Origin: Nitzschia sp. DOCU1 | Lineage: Eukaryota; Bacillariophyta; Bacillariophyceae; Bacillariales; Bacillariaceae | Direction of reading: 5' to 3' | Assembly (NCBI GenBank): GCA_951394045.1 | Contig: OX595987.1 | Span: 3,410,001 to 3,474,000, forward strand | DNA length: 64,000 nt | Part shown: positions 20,692 to 31,765 of the stretch, in pieces | Position numbering within the stretch: the first letter of the stretch is position 1 | How the letters are laid out: every line of letters begins with the position of its first letter | The notes under the pieces: generated by a model | Told to the model about the DNA's origin: nothing | The model's input: only the letters and a program-made list of their open reading frames with translations | Databases searched by the model: none | Position numbers and translations under genes: made by a program

Positions 20692-21978
20692 ATGTCCCGG
20701 CAAATCAATCAGCCGATCAATCAAGTACGCTTAACCAACGTCGCGGTCGTCCGAATGAATCGCGGCGGCAAACGCTTTGAAATTGCTTGCTATCGAAACA
20801 AGGTCGTGGATTACCGTCAGGGTTTGGAGACGGACTTGTCCGAAGTCTTGCAGACAGAACGCGTCTTTACAAACGTCAGCAAAGGGGAATTCGCCAAAGC
20901 CCAAGACTTGCAAAAGATCTTTGGCACCAAAGACGAGGAAGAAATTGCTCGTATGATTTTGTCCAAGGGCCAGGTGCAGGTGTCCGACAAGGAACGAAAT
21001 CAGCAGCTCGAAAAGACAACCGCACAAATTGCCGAATGGATCAGTAAGAATTGTGTGCAACCAAACACCGATCGGCCTTATACTATTTCGCAGATTCGAC
21101 ATGCCATGCAACAAGCGAACTTTTCCGTGCATCCAACCAAGCCTTTGAAACGTCAATATTTGGATTGCGTCAAACTCTTGCAAAGTGTCATTCCTATCCA
21201 AAGAGCTAAAATGGAACTTTTGGTTCTGATTCCTGATACCGAAGAGTTCATAACAATGGTAGAAAATGCCATGAAGGAACACGAAGTCGAATGGACAGTG
21301 GAAAGTGGAAAAGCAGATGTTACTACCCGGACCTACAAACTCGTGGTCGATCCCAGTTTGTATCGTGTATTGAATGAAACGATCCAAGGGATTTCGGGGG
21401 CTCATATAGAGATTGTGACCCAAGTGGCGACGAAACAAGGTGACGTTCAGTTGGAAACGGAACTCGATCATCCGTCTGCGGACGCCTTGGAATTGACGAC
21501 GATTTCGGCGTTGAACCAATTGCATATTGTCGATGACCCGGAAGAGGCTGCTGAGATTAAAAAAGAAAATGACGACGACGATGAAGTCGATATGACTGTC
21601 AATCGTCGACGCCAACAAAAGAAGAACAAGAAAAAGAATCAAAAGAATCAACGACGAGATGAAACATATACAACGCCATTACCCGAGCTGCCAGGGTCAA
21701 CGCCAGCCGTTTCGTCTAGCGACACGACTTCCACCAGCCAAGCCCCTCAGGGGCATTCCTCTGGGGGTGCTGACGAATCTTCGACTCGACAGAGCTGCAA
21801 CACTTGTGGAGGCAGTTTCGATACCCCAGCGGCGTATCGTGCTCATTTCAAAAGCGATTGGCATCGCTTCAATCAAAAGCTCAAGTTGAAGGGGGCGGCT
21901 CCAATCAGTGAGGAAGAATTCAAACTCTGCGATTCCGAATCATTTTTTGGTGGTATCAGCGGCGATGACATCTTGTAG
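20692..21978 (+). CDS. SBDS: SBDS ribosome maturation factor with C-terminal zinc finger
   Basis: A single-exon 428-aa protein. Residues ~1-250 are the three-domain SBDS core: QVRLTNVAVVRMNRGGKRFEIACYRNKV, TNVSKGEFAKAQDL, YTISQIRHAMQQANFSVHP, KPLKRQYLDCVKLLQ and IQRAKMELLV. SBDS works with EFL1 to release eIF6 from nascent 60S subunits in the cytoplasm. The canonical protein is ~250 aa; here ~175 residues are added. They comprise a basic Lys/Gln tract (RRRQQKKNKKKNQKNQ), a Ser/Thr/Pro linker and a C2H2 finger (CNTCGGSFDTPAAYRAHFKS followed by DWH). I recall a similar finger extension on plant SBDS, which suggests a feature of some lineages rather than a local fusion. The ATG is 196 nt from the tRNA gene, on the opposite strand. 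Confidence 0.93.
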   Translation: MSRQINQPINQVRLTNVAVVRMNRGGKRFEIACYRNKVVDYRQGLETDLSEVLQTERVFTNVSKGEFAKAQDLQKIFGTKDEEEIARMILSKGQVQVSDKERNQQLEKTTAQIAEWISKNCVQPNTDRPYTISQIRHAMQQANFSVHPTKPLKRQYLDCVKLLQSVIPIQRAKMELLVLIPDTEEFITMVENAMKEHEVEWTVESGKADVTTRTYKLVVDPSLYRVLNETIQGISGAHIEIVTQVATKQGDVQLETELDHPSADALELTTISALNQLHIVDDPEEAAEIKKENDDDDEVDMTVNRRRQQKKNKKKNQKNQRRDETYTTPLPELPGSTPAVSSSDTTSTSQAPQGHSSGGADESSTRQSCNTCGGSFDTPAAYRAHFKSDWHRFNQKLKLKGAAPISEEEFKLCDSESFFGGISGDDIL

Positions 21979-23371
21979 AGATTCGGAACGCACTATTAGA
22001 ACTGATACACTGTTTACAATAGTGCGCAAGCCGCACACCACGCACTGCGTAGTATCTGCCTTGACTCGTTCCCCGGGGCAAGGCGGTGCTGTCCATAACG
22101 TGCCTATCAGGCTGGAAGTAAGTTGACATTGTGTGTGTGTGTAAACGCTCGCTTACACAAGAATTGGAAGGCCACAGGCATGGGGGGCATGAACTTGAGG
22201 AGGCGAGGCGGCCGTTGATGGTGCTGATGATGCCGCGGGCGAGGAGACGAGAAGCTTGACGAACTAATAATGTTATCAGTAGATGCTTCTCCTTTGCTGG
22301 TGCTCGTTTCCTAGGCACCCCTCTACTGTGACTCCGGCATCTCCACTGGCACCAATGCTGCTATTGTCTATGTAGACGTGCAGACTACCTACGATAGTTC
22401 AGATCCCGATCCATAAACGAGTGAGATAGTCAAACGAGTCGAAATGTTTCATTGGACTACTCTCCGACTTACTGGACACTATATACTGCACTGTACTGTA
22501 CATTACGTGGCAGGTATCTCGCCATCGAGCGAAGTAAGAGCCAATCCTTATGTCCACGGTATTTTAAGAAGTTGCTTTAACTACCAGGCATATAAGAGTG
22601 GCATATATTTTATCTCCGAAACGAACAGTCCCATCCAGGTACCAGGTAAGGGACCAACAGATTGTCGCAAGCGCGACGAAAGGTACTGGGACTGTACACT
22701 ACCCCACCTCGCTGGACTTTGTGTGTTTACCGACCGTATTCGTAGATGTGCGTCAGTTCGCAGAGAAGATCGGGGCTTGCAAAGCCCTAGTAGTCAGTAG
22801 CTTTTCTACGTCTTTGGGTGTAAGGCTTATATTATGTTGTGTCATGTGTGGCATTGCCGCCGCGCCGACTTCAATCAGAATTCTTTCCACTCTGGCAGTA
22901 CCGTTTTTCAACCTTGGTCCGCGTGGGGTGGGCTGGAGCGCGAACGGACAACTACCGTATTTATGAATACGCCGATATTAAATACTATAGTACCTGGTAC
23001 AGTACCACAGTACTTGCAAGAAATCTCTCGCTCGGACGCTCGCGGTCGCTGCGGTCTCCGAACTCTGCCTTTTGCCCTGGGATTGGGGTGGTCTTCGTAC
23101 CAGAAATCACGTAGACAGTAGACAATCTATATTTCCTCCCGTGGCGCGCCAGTCTCATTGCAACAAGCACAGAGGAGCCAAACAAAAGGAACAGGACAAG
23201 TCTCAACCTGGTCAAGTCTTAGCGATTGCGCCAAGCAAAAGACAACAACGATTGGTGTGGTTGGTGGTTTAATATCCAGAGCTAAGACGAGGCGAGGCCT
23301 TTCATCCATATTTAGGCGATCGGCCAGAAAATTGTGTGCATCGAATTGCATTTTTTACATATTTTTGCGCT
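21979..23371. other. Intergenic, no gene seen
   Basis: About 1.4 kb with only short overlapping frames. A (GT)n-like stretch occurs near 22130. The last part is likely promoter of the next gene. Confidence 0.5.
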
Positions 23372-25024
23372 ATGATGGACGGACAAGGGTTGCAGTTCTC
23401 GCAATATGATGTTTTGGTGCAGCCACCGATTCCCGGCGTTTCGAATGATTATTCCCTAACGAAGCATGAAAGCCATGTGGGCAACAAACGGTTTCAAGTC
23501 CTACTGACCATGAAGCAAGAAGCTTACAGGAATGCTCAGAAACGAGGAGATTTCGAGGAATGCAATCGTACCGTTGATAGCCTTGTTGACACTGTCTGCA
23601 CTCAGGTTGTACCACCGGGGAAATTCCTCGAATCCAGAAGTGTCATCATCGGCAATGCAATGCCAATGCAGCAGTGGCATCCGATGGACAAAGCGATTGT
23701 AAAATCCATGTTACACAAGATATTGAGACCGTCTGACGCACCAGATTTTTCCATCATGGTACCAGACGAAGCGTCATCATCGCTAGCCGCGGCAGCAGCA
23801 TCAGTCAGATTCAGCCTGGATAATAGTGAGTTATCTGAATTCGACAGTCCAGCTTTCCCTCCCCCTCCATTTCCGTTGCAGGGCGAAGATGGTCAAAAAC
23901 GCAGGCGGCGATCCTCACTACTCAGGCGTTCAAACTCTGAAAGCATGGTTGGGATGGTTCTGGACAATAGGAAAAAGCTTAACTTCAACGGGGGTGACCT
24001 CCGTGGAGGGACTCAGGAAGAACCGACCTCGTGGAAGTCAGCCTCTTCGGTAGATGAGCTCAATCGAATGGATGTGGTTTTGACAGCAGCACGAGATGCG
24101 TTGGATCCATCTTGCACAAGTGTGGGAAACAATCGATTGCACATTCTCTTGGCGGTACGGTCAGGGCAGTTTAGGGGAGGATCAATCGATGCGCAGGAAA
24201 AGCTGCTGGATGAAATGATAGAGACGGTGTATACATTCTGGAAGGGGCGCTTTATGGTCGAACGCTCTGAAGGCTACGAAGAGCTACCGAAAAGGGAAGC
24301 GAGAGAGGCGATACGGATTATTCTCGCGGGAAGGGCTGGCACTGGCAGCACTTTTGTAACCCCGGGGCGGCGTCAGCGGCACTCTGCCCCTGTAGGGAAC
24401 TTCTCCGGGTTTGGGATGCCCAACATGTCAACAGGAGGATCTGACGGGATGGGAACTCCAGCAGTTCGCGCCAGTTTTTCTAATGTGATGCAGGACTTCA
24501 CTGCCACGCTTCCTTCCTCGCTGATGGAAAATGCCCAAAAGAACCAAAATCGTGCGCTTTTGGGTCTCAAGAAGCAACAAGCTCGAAATCAAAACGCAAA
24601 CAGGCTCAAAGAGAAGCTGGGGGTTTCCAATAACGAGACGAATGCCCTAAGTCGCGTTGACGTGCCCCTTTTCCCAATAGGAGGCATGGTGCACCCTTCA
24701 ATGACTGGGTCTACTCAGAGTATAAGCAACAGCTTTGCAGCTGTCAATCGAAGGGCGGCATCCCGAACCTCGTTGAATCCGAGGCGTGAATCCACTGTAT
24801 TCAGCAAGGTGGATGCGAGCGTCATGGAACAGCTGGTGGCATCACTTGATGATGCGGATTGCAATGATGATATTGATGAGCCATTGCCGCCTTCCAATTC
24901 GAATTCATTCGGAAACCAATTCAACAGTGGGGCCCCTGGTGGTCCGCCCAATTCAAGCAATGGCAACGGGACCGGATTCAGTGGTTTCAACAACTTCAGC
25001 AGCAGTAGAAATGGTTTCATGTAA
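23372..25024 (+). CDS. Protein with two DUF6824-like domains
   Basis: 550 aa from the ATG at 23372 (a second Met follows at once). Residues ~20-135 (YSLTKHESHVGNKRFQVLL, GKFLES, QWHPMDKAIVKSMLHKILRP) and ~245-325 (CTSVGNNRLHILLAV, GRFMVERSEGYEELPKREA, AIRIILAGR) both follow the DUF6824 pattern as I remember it: H-x-GN-(K/R)-(Y/F), GRFL, W, and A-x-x-K helices. This domain is abundant in diatoms and of unknown, possibly DNA-related, function. The linker has a basic KRRRRSSLLRRSNSES patch. The C-terminus is Asn/Gly/Ser-rich low complexity. The copies are diverged from the canonical domain and from each other. Confidence 0.6.
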   Translation: MMDGQGLQFSQYDVLVQPPIPGVSNDYSLTKHESHVGNKRFQVLLTMKQEAYRNAQKRGDFEECNRTVDSLVDTVCTQVVPPGKFLESRSVIIGNAMPMQQWHPMDKAIVKSMLHKILRPSDAPDFSIMVPDEASSSLAAAAASVRFSLDNSELSEFDSPAFPPPPFPLQGEDGQKRRRRSSLLRRSNSESMVGMVLDNRKKLNFNGGDLRGGTQEEPTSWKSASSVDELNRMDVVLTAARDALDPSCTSVGNNRLHILLAVRSGQFRGGSIDAQEKLLDEMIETVYTFWKGRFMVERSEGYEELPKREAREAIRIILAGRAGTGSTFVTPGRRQRHSAPVGNFSGFGMPNMSTGGSDGMGTPAVRASFSNVMQDFTATLPSSLMENAQKNQNRALLGLKKQQARNQNANRLKEKLGVSNNETNALSRVDVPLFPIGGMVHPSMTGSTQSISNSFAAVNRRAASRTSLNPRRESTVFSKVDASVMEQLVASLDDADCNDDIDEPLPPSNSNSFGNQFNSGAPGGPPNSSNGNGTGFSGFNNFSSSRNGFM

Positions 25025-25727
25025 TCCACGGGAAGCTTCTAAAGTTTTGTCATGTCGGTCTTTGGTGAAGTCGAATAGTTGGTACAAGGCGAGTATGGAA
25101 GAGCTAGAAATCATTTTTCACGGGGACCACGTTGTCTATTTATGCGAGCGGTATAGGACGCAACTTCCTTGCCTCATCAATTATCTGCGAGCTTACGCGT
25201 TTCGCTCCGTTCGAAAGGCTCTCGGGGTAGTTTCTCCGAGTATCCCTTTTCTAACCGGTTTTTAATCACCTCAGGCTGGGCTGTACCGTAGAGTCGGTGC
25301 AATCCGATCAGCGATCTGACAGCAAGCTATCGGTAGCAGCTGCTAGTACTACCGGTAGTCCTCGGTACTGTCGATATATAGCAGGTATCGCTCCGGCGAA
25401 CGGAGTGGATCCTTTTAGGTCGGTCAAGGTAGTTTCTAACTGGAATGTGCGTACCCTTCGCACTTTAACGATAGCTACTAGAGAGAAGAGAGAGTGTTTA
25501 TCACCTCTGGATTTGGCCGGTGTGCCAGTTTCTGTGCTCATATGCCATCTCTGGCGCCATTTTTCTCTCGCCAAAAGAAACAAGCAGCGCGCGGGTGCAT
25601 GTGACGGTACGGGCGGTGGGAATTCCTGGAGCGCAAGGAAGAACGGCAAATGCAGAATTGCTGCAAGACTATTTTACAAGTCACCATGGGAGGGAATGTA
25701 TCAGGAATGAATGAACCTCAATAAACC
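25025..25727. other. Intergenic, palindrome noted
   Basis: No gene seen. Contains the 12-bp palindrome ACTACCGGTAGT at 25348-25359, which recurs at 34520. Confidence 0.5.
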
Positions 25728-26906
25728 ATGTCCAGGTCGGCTCTCAAACTGGTCGTGTTCGTGATTGTGGTGGCCGCATTGGCCTTTCTGAAGGAGCAGC
25801 GCCATCTAACGTCGGTGACCAGCTATCATTCCGCCCTATCGAAAGGAGTGTCATCCGCCGGTGACGCGAACATCAAATCTCCTCCTTTCCGAATGCTACT
25901 CGGAATATTCATCATGGACCACGACAAAGATATGAAGAAGCGCACTCTAATCAAGAACACGTACCTATCGTTCCCAAAGTTCCTGGACCGTTACAATGTG
26001 ACGACCATGTCGCGTCGGTTCACAGATGCATGCTCTCTTCATGAATATTGGCAGGGAAATCAGACTCAGAAGGATGAATGCCAGCTGCTGTATACTTTTG
26101 TGGTTGGAGCTGCTAAAAATTCGGACCCCAAGGCGACTAAGGAGTATCTGAATCTTGAGGAAGACCGTCCCATGACGGTCGATCCCTCCAAAATCCCGCG
26201 ATATTTATCCGACATTACCTATCTGAATATCATAGAAAATATGAACGACGGAAAGAGTCCAACATGGTTCAAATATGCGTCAACACAAATTCCTGATGAT
26301 TTGGGAATCGATTTGATTGCCAAAGTTGACTCTGATTGTGTCGTGTACCCACCTGAGCTTATGGCTCAGATTGAACTCATTCGTCGCGACAAGAAGATAC
26401 ATTATCCTTTGCGCAATATTTACGGTGGCTCAAGGCAACGAGGGAAGGACTTAAGTTACATGCAGGGAGGCTTTTATTTTATGAGCAAAGATGTCGCACG
26501 ATGGATAACGTCTGATAAGTGCGATAGAGAACGCATCATCCAAGAATACATGCCAGAGTACAAGGATGAACGGGCTGAAGATGTGGAAATAAGCCGCTTT
26601 GTACGAAGCCATCCAGAAGACATTTTTGAGATGGAGATTCCAAGAGGGGCGGCATACGACCACGAAGGCAAGTTGAAACAGGGCGATCATTTCCGTGATA
26701 GATGGAAGTGGTACATTGCGACCATCGTTGCTCGAGACAGGATCAAGAAGGTTCAATTGAGGACGAACATGACTTGCCCCCCTGGCGACGCTTTGGATGA
26801 GGAAAGAACCACAATCGACCAAGAATTTGTTAGGATGTTGCAGCGGTTCGACCTATTGAGGAAACAGCTACGCGAAAAATGCGAGAACTTGAACCCGTCA
26901 CAATGA
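25728..26906 (+). CDS. Type II membrane glycosyltransferase, GT31-like
   Basis: A single-exon 392-aa protein. A short N-terminus is followed by one membrane anchor (LKLVVFVIVVAALAFL), then a lumenal domain. LLGIFIMDHDKDMKKRTLIKNTYL resembles the start of galactosyltransferase-type (GT31) domains (R-x-x-I-R-x-T-W region). DLIAKVDSDCVVYP supplies a DxD-like metal/nucleotide-sugar motif, and YMQGGFYFMSKDVARWI matches the conserved G-G-Y-V-x-S segment. ERAEDVEISRFV is the ED-V-x-x-G-like acidic motif in altered form. It likely acts in the Golgi adding hexose to glycoproteins or glycolipids; donor and acceptor are not predictable. Confidence 0.7.
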   Translation: MSRSALKLVVFVIVVAALAFLKEQRHLTSVTSYHSALSKGVSSAGDANIKSPPFRMLLGIFIMDHDKDMKKRTLIKNTYLSFPKFLDRYNVTTMSRRFTDACSLHEYWQGNQTQKDECQLLYTFVVGAAKNSDPKATKEYLNLEEDRPMTVDPSKIPRYLSDITYLNIIENMNDGKSPTWFKYASTQIPDDLGIDLIAKVDSDCVVYPPELMAQIELIRRDKKIHYPLRNIYGGSRQRGKDLSYMQGGFYFMSKDVARWITSDKCDRERIIQEYMPEYKDERAEDVEISRFVRSHPEDIFEMEIPRGAAYDHEGKLKQGDHFRDRWKWYIATIVARDRIKKVQLRTNMTCPPGDALDEERTTIDQEFVRMLQRFDLLRKQLREKCENLNPSQ

Positions 26907-27829
26907 TACTGGGGTCCTTGTGTACCAAATATTTTACACCTGGAGGATTCCAAATTCTTGGTCACTACGAAATATGCTTGGGGGCTCGTCTTTCGTGCCG
27001 TGACTACCATAACAGCAGCAGTGGAGTAGATGAGAAGAGAGGATGCTTACAATATGCACTGCTTTCTATGGGAGGATCGGAAGCATGACCGAAGCCCGCC
27101 ACTTCTGAACGTTTGTAACAGTGAGTCAAGCCGCATAATTTTTGCCGGGAAAAGGCTGAACCGGAGTCAACTACACAACTCCTCGGCGACTGGATCATAC
27201 TATGTCTCGATGTTCAATTCATCTGTGTTGCCCTCACTTCTTTCACCTTATGAACAAAATGCAAACTCAAAGTAGTTCGAGCCTACAAGGTTTGCAGGTA
27301 CTCTGGAGAGAGTCGACAACCAGTAGCATGCATATTTCCGGCATAGTTCCAAAAATAGTGGATGTAGAGAAATGCCTTTCGAATAGCTCGAAAATCATAG
27401 CTCGCTCGTCCGCCCCCAAGTCAACTTCGCTTGGAAACCTTCCACATGCGCGACAGCTGTTCGATTGGTCTTTGGATTGTGCTGACGTAAGTGTATTAGG
27501 ATTTTATTGCTGTCAGGAGCTCGTGATCAATAAAACGATACTAGAAGAGGTTACTAAGAACTCTCTTACGAGCTCCACACCTCATGATGACGTCGATCAC
27601 TTATTGTGTTTCGACGTCACCACCTTTCTTTGCAGTCGGATCCATCCCACGAGGAGTCGAGGAGGGCACTGTCAAAACTGCATGTGCGGGCGATGATGAG
27701 AAAGATGACAGCGAGACGAGCATCAAATTAAAATCAAGATCCTCACCGCTGTCATTTCGACTACACACAAGTCCACACCTCTCTACCATCACAGAAGAGG
27801 AACGGGGAATTCTATCCGTGTTATTAAAA
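26907..27829. other. Intergenic, no separate gene seen
   Basis: Short overlapping frames only. From 27584 the frame of the following aminotransferase is open with an upstream ATG, so an 82-residue N-terminal extension is possible. Confidence 0.45.
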
Positions 27830-29222
27830 ATGTTACGATCTGCTGCTAGCACTGTCTTGCTAAGATCCCAGCGGCCTTCACGGGTGGCATCAGTGGCCGC
27901 TCGGGCTTTTGCCTCCAGCAGCGATGGACCCAAAAAGTTGTCGTACTCGAAGGTGCCGAAAGAGGATTTCGGCCAATACAGCGAATATTCTGTAATCTTC
28001 ACCAACCGAGCCTTGAATCTTATGTCTGACCCCTTTCAGAAGGTGATGCGCGATTTGAATCAGTTGTTGAAGGTCACCTACAATGCCGACAAGGTTGCAA
28101 TCGTTCCCGGGTGAGTTTCTTCCAGATCCTCGACGTCCGTGGGGTCACACGCGGTCATTCCATAACCTTGTCATTGCTCACGATTCTTTTTATTGTAGGT
28201 CTGGAACCTTTGGGATGGAGTCTGTTGCTCGTCAGTTTGCCACCAACGAACATGCCATTGTGATTCGAAACGGATGGTTTAGTTTCAGATGGACCGAGAT
28301 CTTTGATATGGGAGGCGAAAATAACATTCCCAAGTCGCATACTGTCCTCAAGGCGCAGCCCGTTCCCACGGACAATCCTGATTTCCCCCACACCCACTAT
28401 CAGCCATATCCCATTGATGACGTCGTAGAAAAGATCCGAGAAGAACGCCCCGCTGCTGTTTTTGCCCCTCATGTAGAAACGAGTACTGGAATCATTCTTC
28501 CAGACGATTATATCAGAAAGGCTGCTGCTGCTGTGCATGAGGTAGGCGGTCTTTTCGTTTTGGATTGCATCGCCTCGGGAACTGTTTGGGCTGATATGAA
28601 GGACCTAGGGGTAGATGTTATTATCTCGGCACCTCAGAAGGGATGGACTGGACCCTGCTGCGCGGCACTGGTGATGATGTCAGAAAGAGCCGTCGCGAAG
28701 ATGCAGACGACATCAGAAACATCCTTCTCGATGAGTTTGAAGCGTTGGTCGGCAATCATGGACACGTATGAGGCAGGTGGCTTCGGCTACCACACAACAA
28801 TGCCCACTGACGGTCTTCGAGACTTTCATGAGATTTCTGTGGAGACCCTGGCATTCGGATTGCCTGAATTGAAGGAGGCGCAACTGAAACTTGGCAAGGA
28901 GGCACGGGCAGCTCTAAACAATCGTGGACTAGTTAGTGTGGCGGCTCCTGGTTTTGAAGCCCCAGGAGTCCTGGTGTACTACTCTCCGACTGGAACAGAA
29001 AATCCTGTTATGATGAACAAGTTCAAGGGCCAAGGGCTTCAAATTGCCATGGGCGTCCCATGGCGTATTGATGAGCCCGATGGTTTGAAGACGTTCCGCA
29101 TGGGATTGTTCGGATTGGATAAGCTGGGCAACATTCCAAAAACTGTCGAGGTTTTGACTGATGCGTTGGATCCCATTCTGGCCGATCTTGGACATAAGGT
29201 TCCGGAACAAAAAGCCGCCTAA
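27830..29222 (+). CDS. Class V aminotransferase (alanine/serine-glyoxylate type)
   Basis: Exons 27830..28110 and 28199..29222, with an 88-bp GT-AG intron, give 434 aa. The chosen start MLRSAASTVLLRSQRPSRVA is a typical mitochondrial presequence (Arg/Ser-rich, no acids). The PLP fold is visible: VAIVPGSGTFGMESVARQF, AAVFAPHVETSTGI, FVLDCIASGTVWADMKDLGVDV, and the Schiff-base lysine in ISAPQKGWTGP. The C-terminal domain continues with GVLVYYSPTG and FRMGLFG. Members transfer amino groups from alanine or serine to glyoxylate, giving glycine in photorespiration. Substrate choice within the family cannot be told from sequence alone. Confidence 0.88.
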
Positions 29223-29388
29223 GACTTCCCCCCTCGTATTGGCTGCATTTTTGGGGCGTTTTCTGAGATTCTACGAGAGTGTAATATAGCTTTTTGGTTA
29301 CGCATTTTAAGGGCAAAGCCAGAACTCTACTTGTGACCTTTGTCACATCGTCATATAGAACGTTAGGGTTGGGTTGCCAGCTATATCT

Positions 29389-30672
29389 TCAGGGTACAAA
29401 TGTAACTCCACGATTGGTGTTGTCTCGTTTACTTGCGCCTTCGCCAGCGTCATGATCAATGTTTTTGATTTCGCGTAGCCATGTTCCAAGTAAGAACACC
29501 GAGTTGAAAAACGCACCCCACAAAGAAAAGTAAGCATTTGTCAAACCGTTCACGACTCCATCGACACCAGAGTAATCAATTAGCAGAAAAAAGAAAACGC
29601 CAACCATGAAGAGAATGATTATTCCTTCGCAATGCCTCCAGCCGAAAGCGATTCGAACATTGGGGCCACATCTAATATCCATTGAATGTGTGGAATAATG
29701 ATTCAACAAGACGCTGATCAGTCCAAGACCTAAAAAGCTCCATATCATCGCCAGTACAATTCGCCAGTCCTGATCAGACAAGTCGGCGTCATCAGGTCCA
29801 AATTTAAGATCCAATTCGTCTCGGTTGAAATAAATATCTGTGGCAGCACCAGCAAAGATAACTATACAGAGTAGCAACCAGAGCCAGTTGTAGGTCGTCT
29901 CTCGATGATGGTTGCTAATTTTTTCGGCGAAGGAGGGTAGCCCTGAGGAAGTTCTCCATACCCCATAGTTCAAAACTGAGGCGGAAAAGGCGATCCATGA
30001 CGTGAAAAAGATATTACCCTGCACTTCACCAACCGACAAAGCCGAAGTGCAAATGTGCAAACCGACTGCCCAGAAAACTATCATGAAACGAAGAATATTT
30101 TGCTCCCACCGGCTTCCATCCCGAAATATGGCGACCCAGAACTGTGGAAAGCACACTGTATCAAAGTGGGCAACTGAAATAAACAGCGTCACGGCGGCCC
30201 CAACCGTTCCAACCACTGCACATCCAATCAGCTTCCAAAGATAAACAGGGCCGGTGAGAGAATAGTAGATCTCCTTAGCGAAATCTTCTGTATCGATGTC
30301 AACCAGCTTTTCAGCCTCAGAATTGCGATAGAATTTCACTACTGAAATAAGCAGAACGGTTGACGCCAAAAGTTGATAAATGTAGCCAATCAGTCGGGGA
30401 GACGCGCGGATATCCGTGGTGGAAAGCCCTCGTTTTGTCTCCTTTTCTTGTTCCACATCGCGAAAAATAGATGCCCGAAAGGTGACGATTCGCTTTGACG
30501 ACTCCCTTTTCTTGGAATGGGGTCGTTTGCTATTCTGCTGCTTGACTAGAGGCTTTTTCGTTGGCGCATCTAGCAAGGAAAACATGCGATTTTCATCGTT
30601 GGCGCGCTGAGTGTTCGGTGACACCGTCGGCGGACGCTTGTCAGATACATCGAGTACGATTCTGGTGGGCAT
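29389..30672 (-). CDS. Multi-span membrane protein of unknown function
   Basis: The ATG at 30672 gives 427 aa. A basic hydrophilic N-terminus of about 90 residues (KKPLVKQQNSKRPHSKKRES) is followed by about eight hydrophobic segments, for example LLASTVLLISVVKFY, LIGCAVVGTVGAAVTLFISV, FMIVFWAVGLHICTSAL, WLWLLLCIVIFAGAATDIYF, IVLAMIWSFLGLGLISVLL and IIILFMVGVFFFLLIDY. No transporter or receptor signature recognised. It is convergent with the aminotransferase gene, the two stop codons lying about 170 bp apart. Confidence 0.75.
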   Translation of the reverse strand: MPTRIVLDVSDKRPPTVSPNTQRANDENRMFSLLDAPTKKPLVKQQNSKRPHSKKRESSKRIVTFRASIFRDVEQEKETKRGLSTTDIRASPRLIGYIYQLLASTVLLISVVKFYRNSEAEKLVDIDTEDFAKEIYYSLTGPVYLWKLIGCAVVGTVGAAVTLFISVAHFDTVCFPQFWVAIFRDGSRWEQNILRFMIVFWAVGLHICTSALSVGEVQGNIFFTSWIAFSASVLNYGVWRTSSGLPSFAEKISNHHRETTYNWLWLLLCIVIFAGAATDIYFNRDELDLKFGPDDADLSDQDWRIVLAMIWSFLGLGLISVLLNHYSTHSMDIRCGPNVRIAFGWRHCEGIIILFMVGVFFFLLIDYSGVDGVVNGLTNAYFSLWGAFFNSVFLLGTWLREIKNIDHDAGEGASKRDNTNRGVTFVP

Positions 30673-31765
30673 GTTTTCTTTCGAGGATCGATAATAGAGC
30701 AACAACAGGTTGGTGTAATCGAACTCCTTTTAGAGTTTGAGCCACCAGCAAAACGAAGGGAGAAATGATCAACGCGACAAACCGCAGATTTGAAAATGGG
30801 TACGAAGTAAACTTTTGGGGAAAGTAGAGGTCATGCCGAATTGGGGCGGGAGGGCAAGAATCCCCATTCGACTGCTTCGAGCAAACTCGTGTTTCACACG
30901 AATGAAAACCCAGCATCGACCCATCCCGCGGGATAGATCAATTTTCAACAGTTCGGGTTCTTACTACAAGAAAGGAAGCAGCGCACTTGGCGTGGAACGG
31001 AATCGCACCCCCAAGTGTTGAGAACTCCCCGAGCACAAAGACGTCCACATCTTGCAAAGAACCAGTCTCATGTTGCTTCGCTGTAGCTCAATGATAACAC
31101 AGACTTCGAGTCCCAGCAAAATTCTACATGCCGATGCATGAATGACCCCTTGAACGCTTGGGAGAAAGTGCTTGGGTTGAAATTTATCCCCTCCTCGGTT
31201 CAATTGCGAACAGAATCTCAGTTTGTACTTGATGTGGTGTTTGGTTAGGCGCAACAGCATAGTCGGAATAGCCATGATGTTGTTGATCGGCTTTCTATCA
31301 TCGTGATGTGGGCACCACAAAGGTTCGTACTACTCCGTTGCGATGCTACTAGCAGAAGGTACAAGAGAATGTAGAGCTCATGCAGCGAAACCCGGTACCA
31401 CAGCAATTGTAAACATATTATGCAGATTCTTCCCTATTGTTCATATAGAATTACAACTACGACTTCTTGATTCTCGAGATCTGTTGCTTGTAGTTGTCCG
31501 CCATGCCGTTCAGTCAGGACCTGCTCGTCCCTGACGAGTTGCCGTTTCTCTCTTGTCTTCAAGAAATACCCTTTCCGCTATCCCACTCAAACAAGGAAAA
31601 ACCACTGTGTGCACTCGTATGCACACACATCTCCCCCTCGCCTTCTCGATCCAAGGACGATGCTGCTGCTGCGACAAAACATTCCTCAAGACAAACAGCA
31701 TGTCGCCGTAAAAGGGTCATGCAACTTCTCACAGAGAAGTGCGACGTTTCTTGCCGACTTGTTGT
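30673..31765. other. Intergenic, no gene seen
   Basis: About 1.1 kb upstream of the membrane protein gene and downstream of HSF, both on the minus strand. Only short frames without a recognisable domain. Confidence 0.5.

Noticed and set aside
30984..31030. Possible tRNA on the minus strand
   Set aside because: A B-box-like string is present, but the T stem does not pair and no cloverleaf forms.
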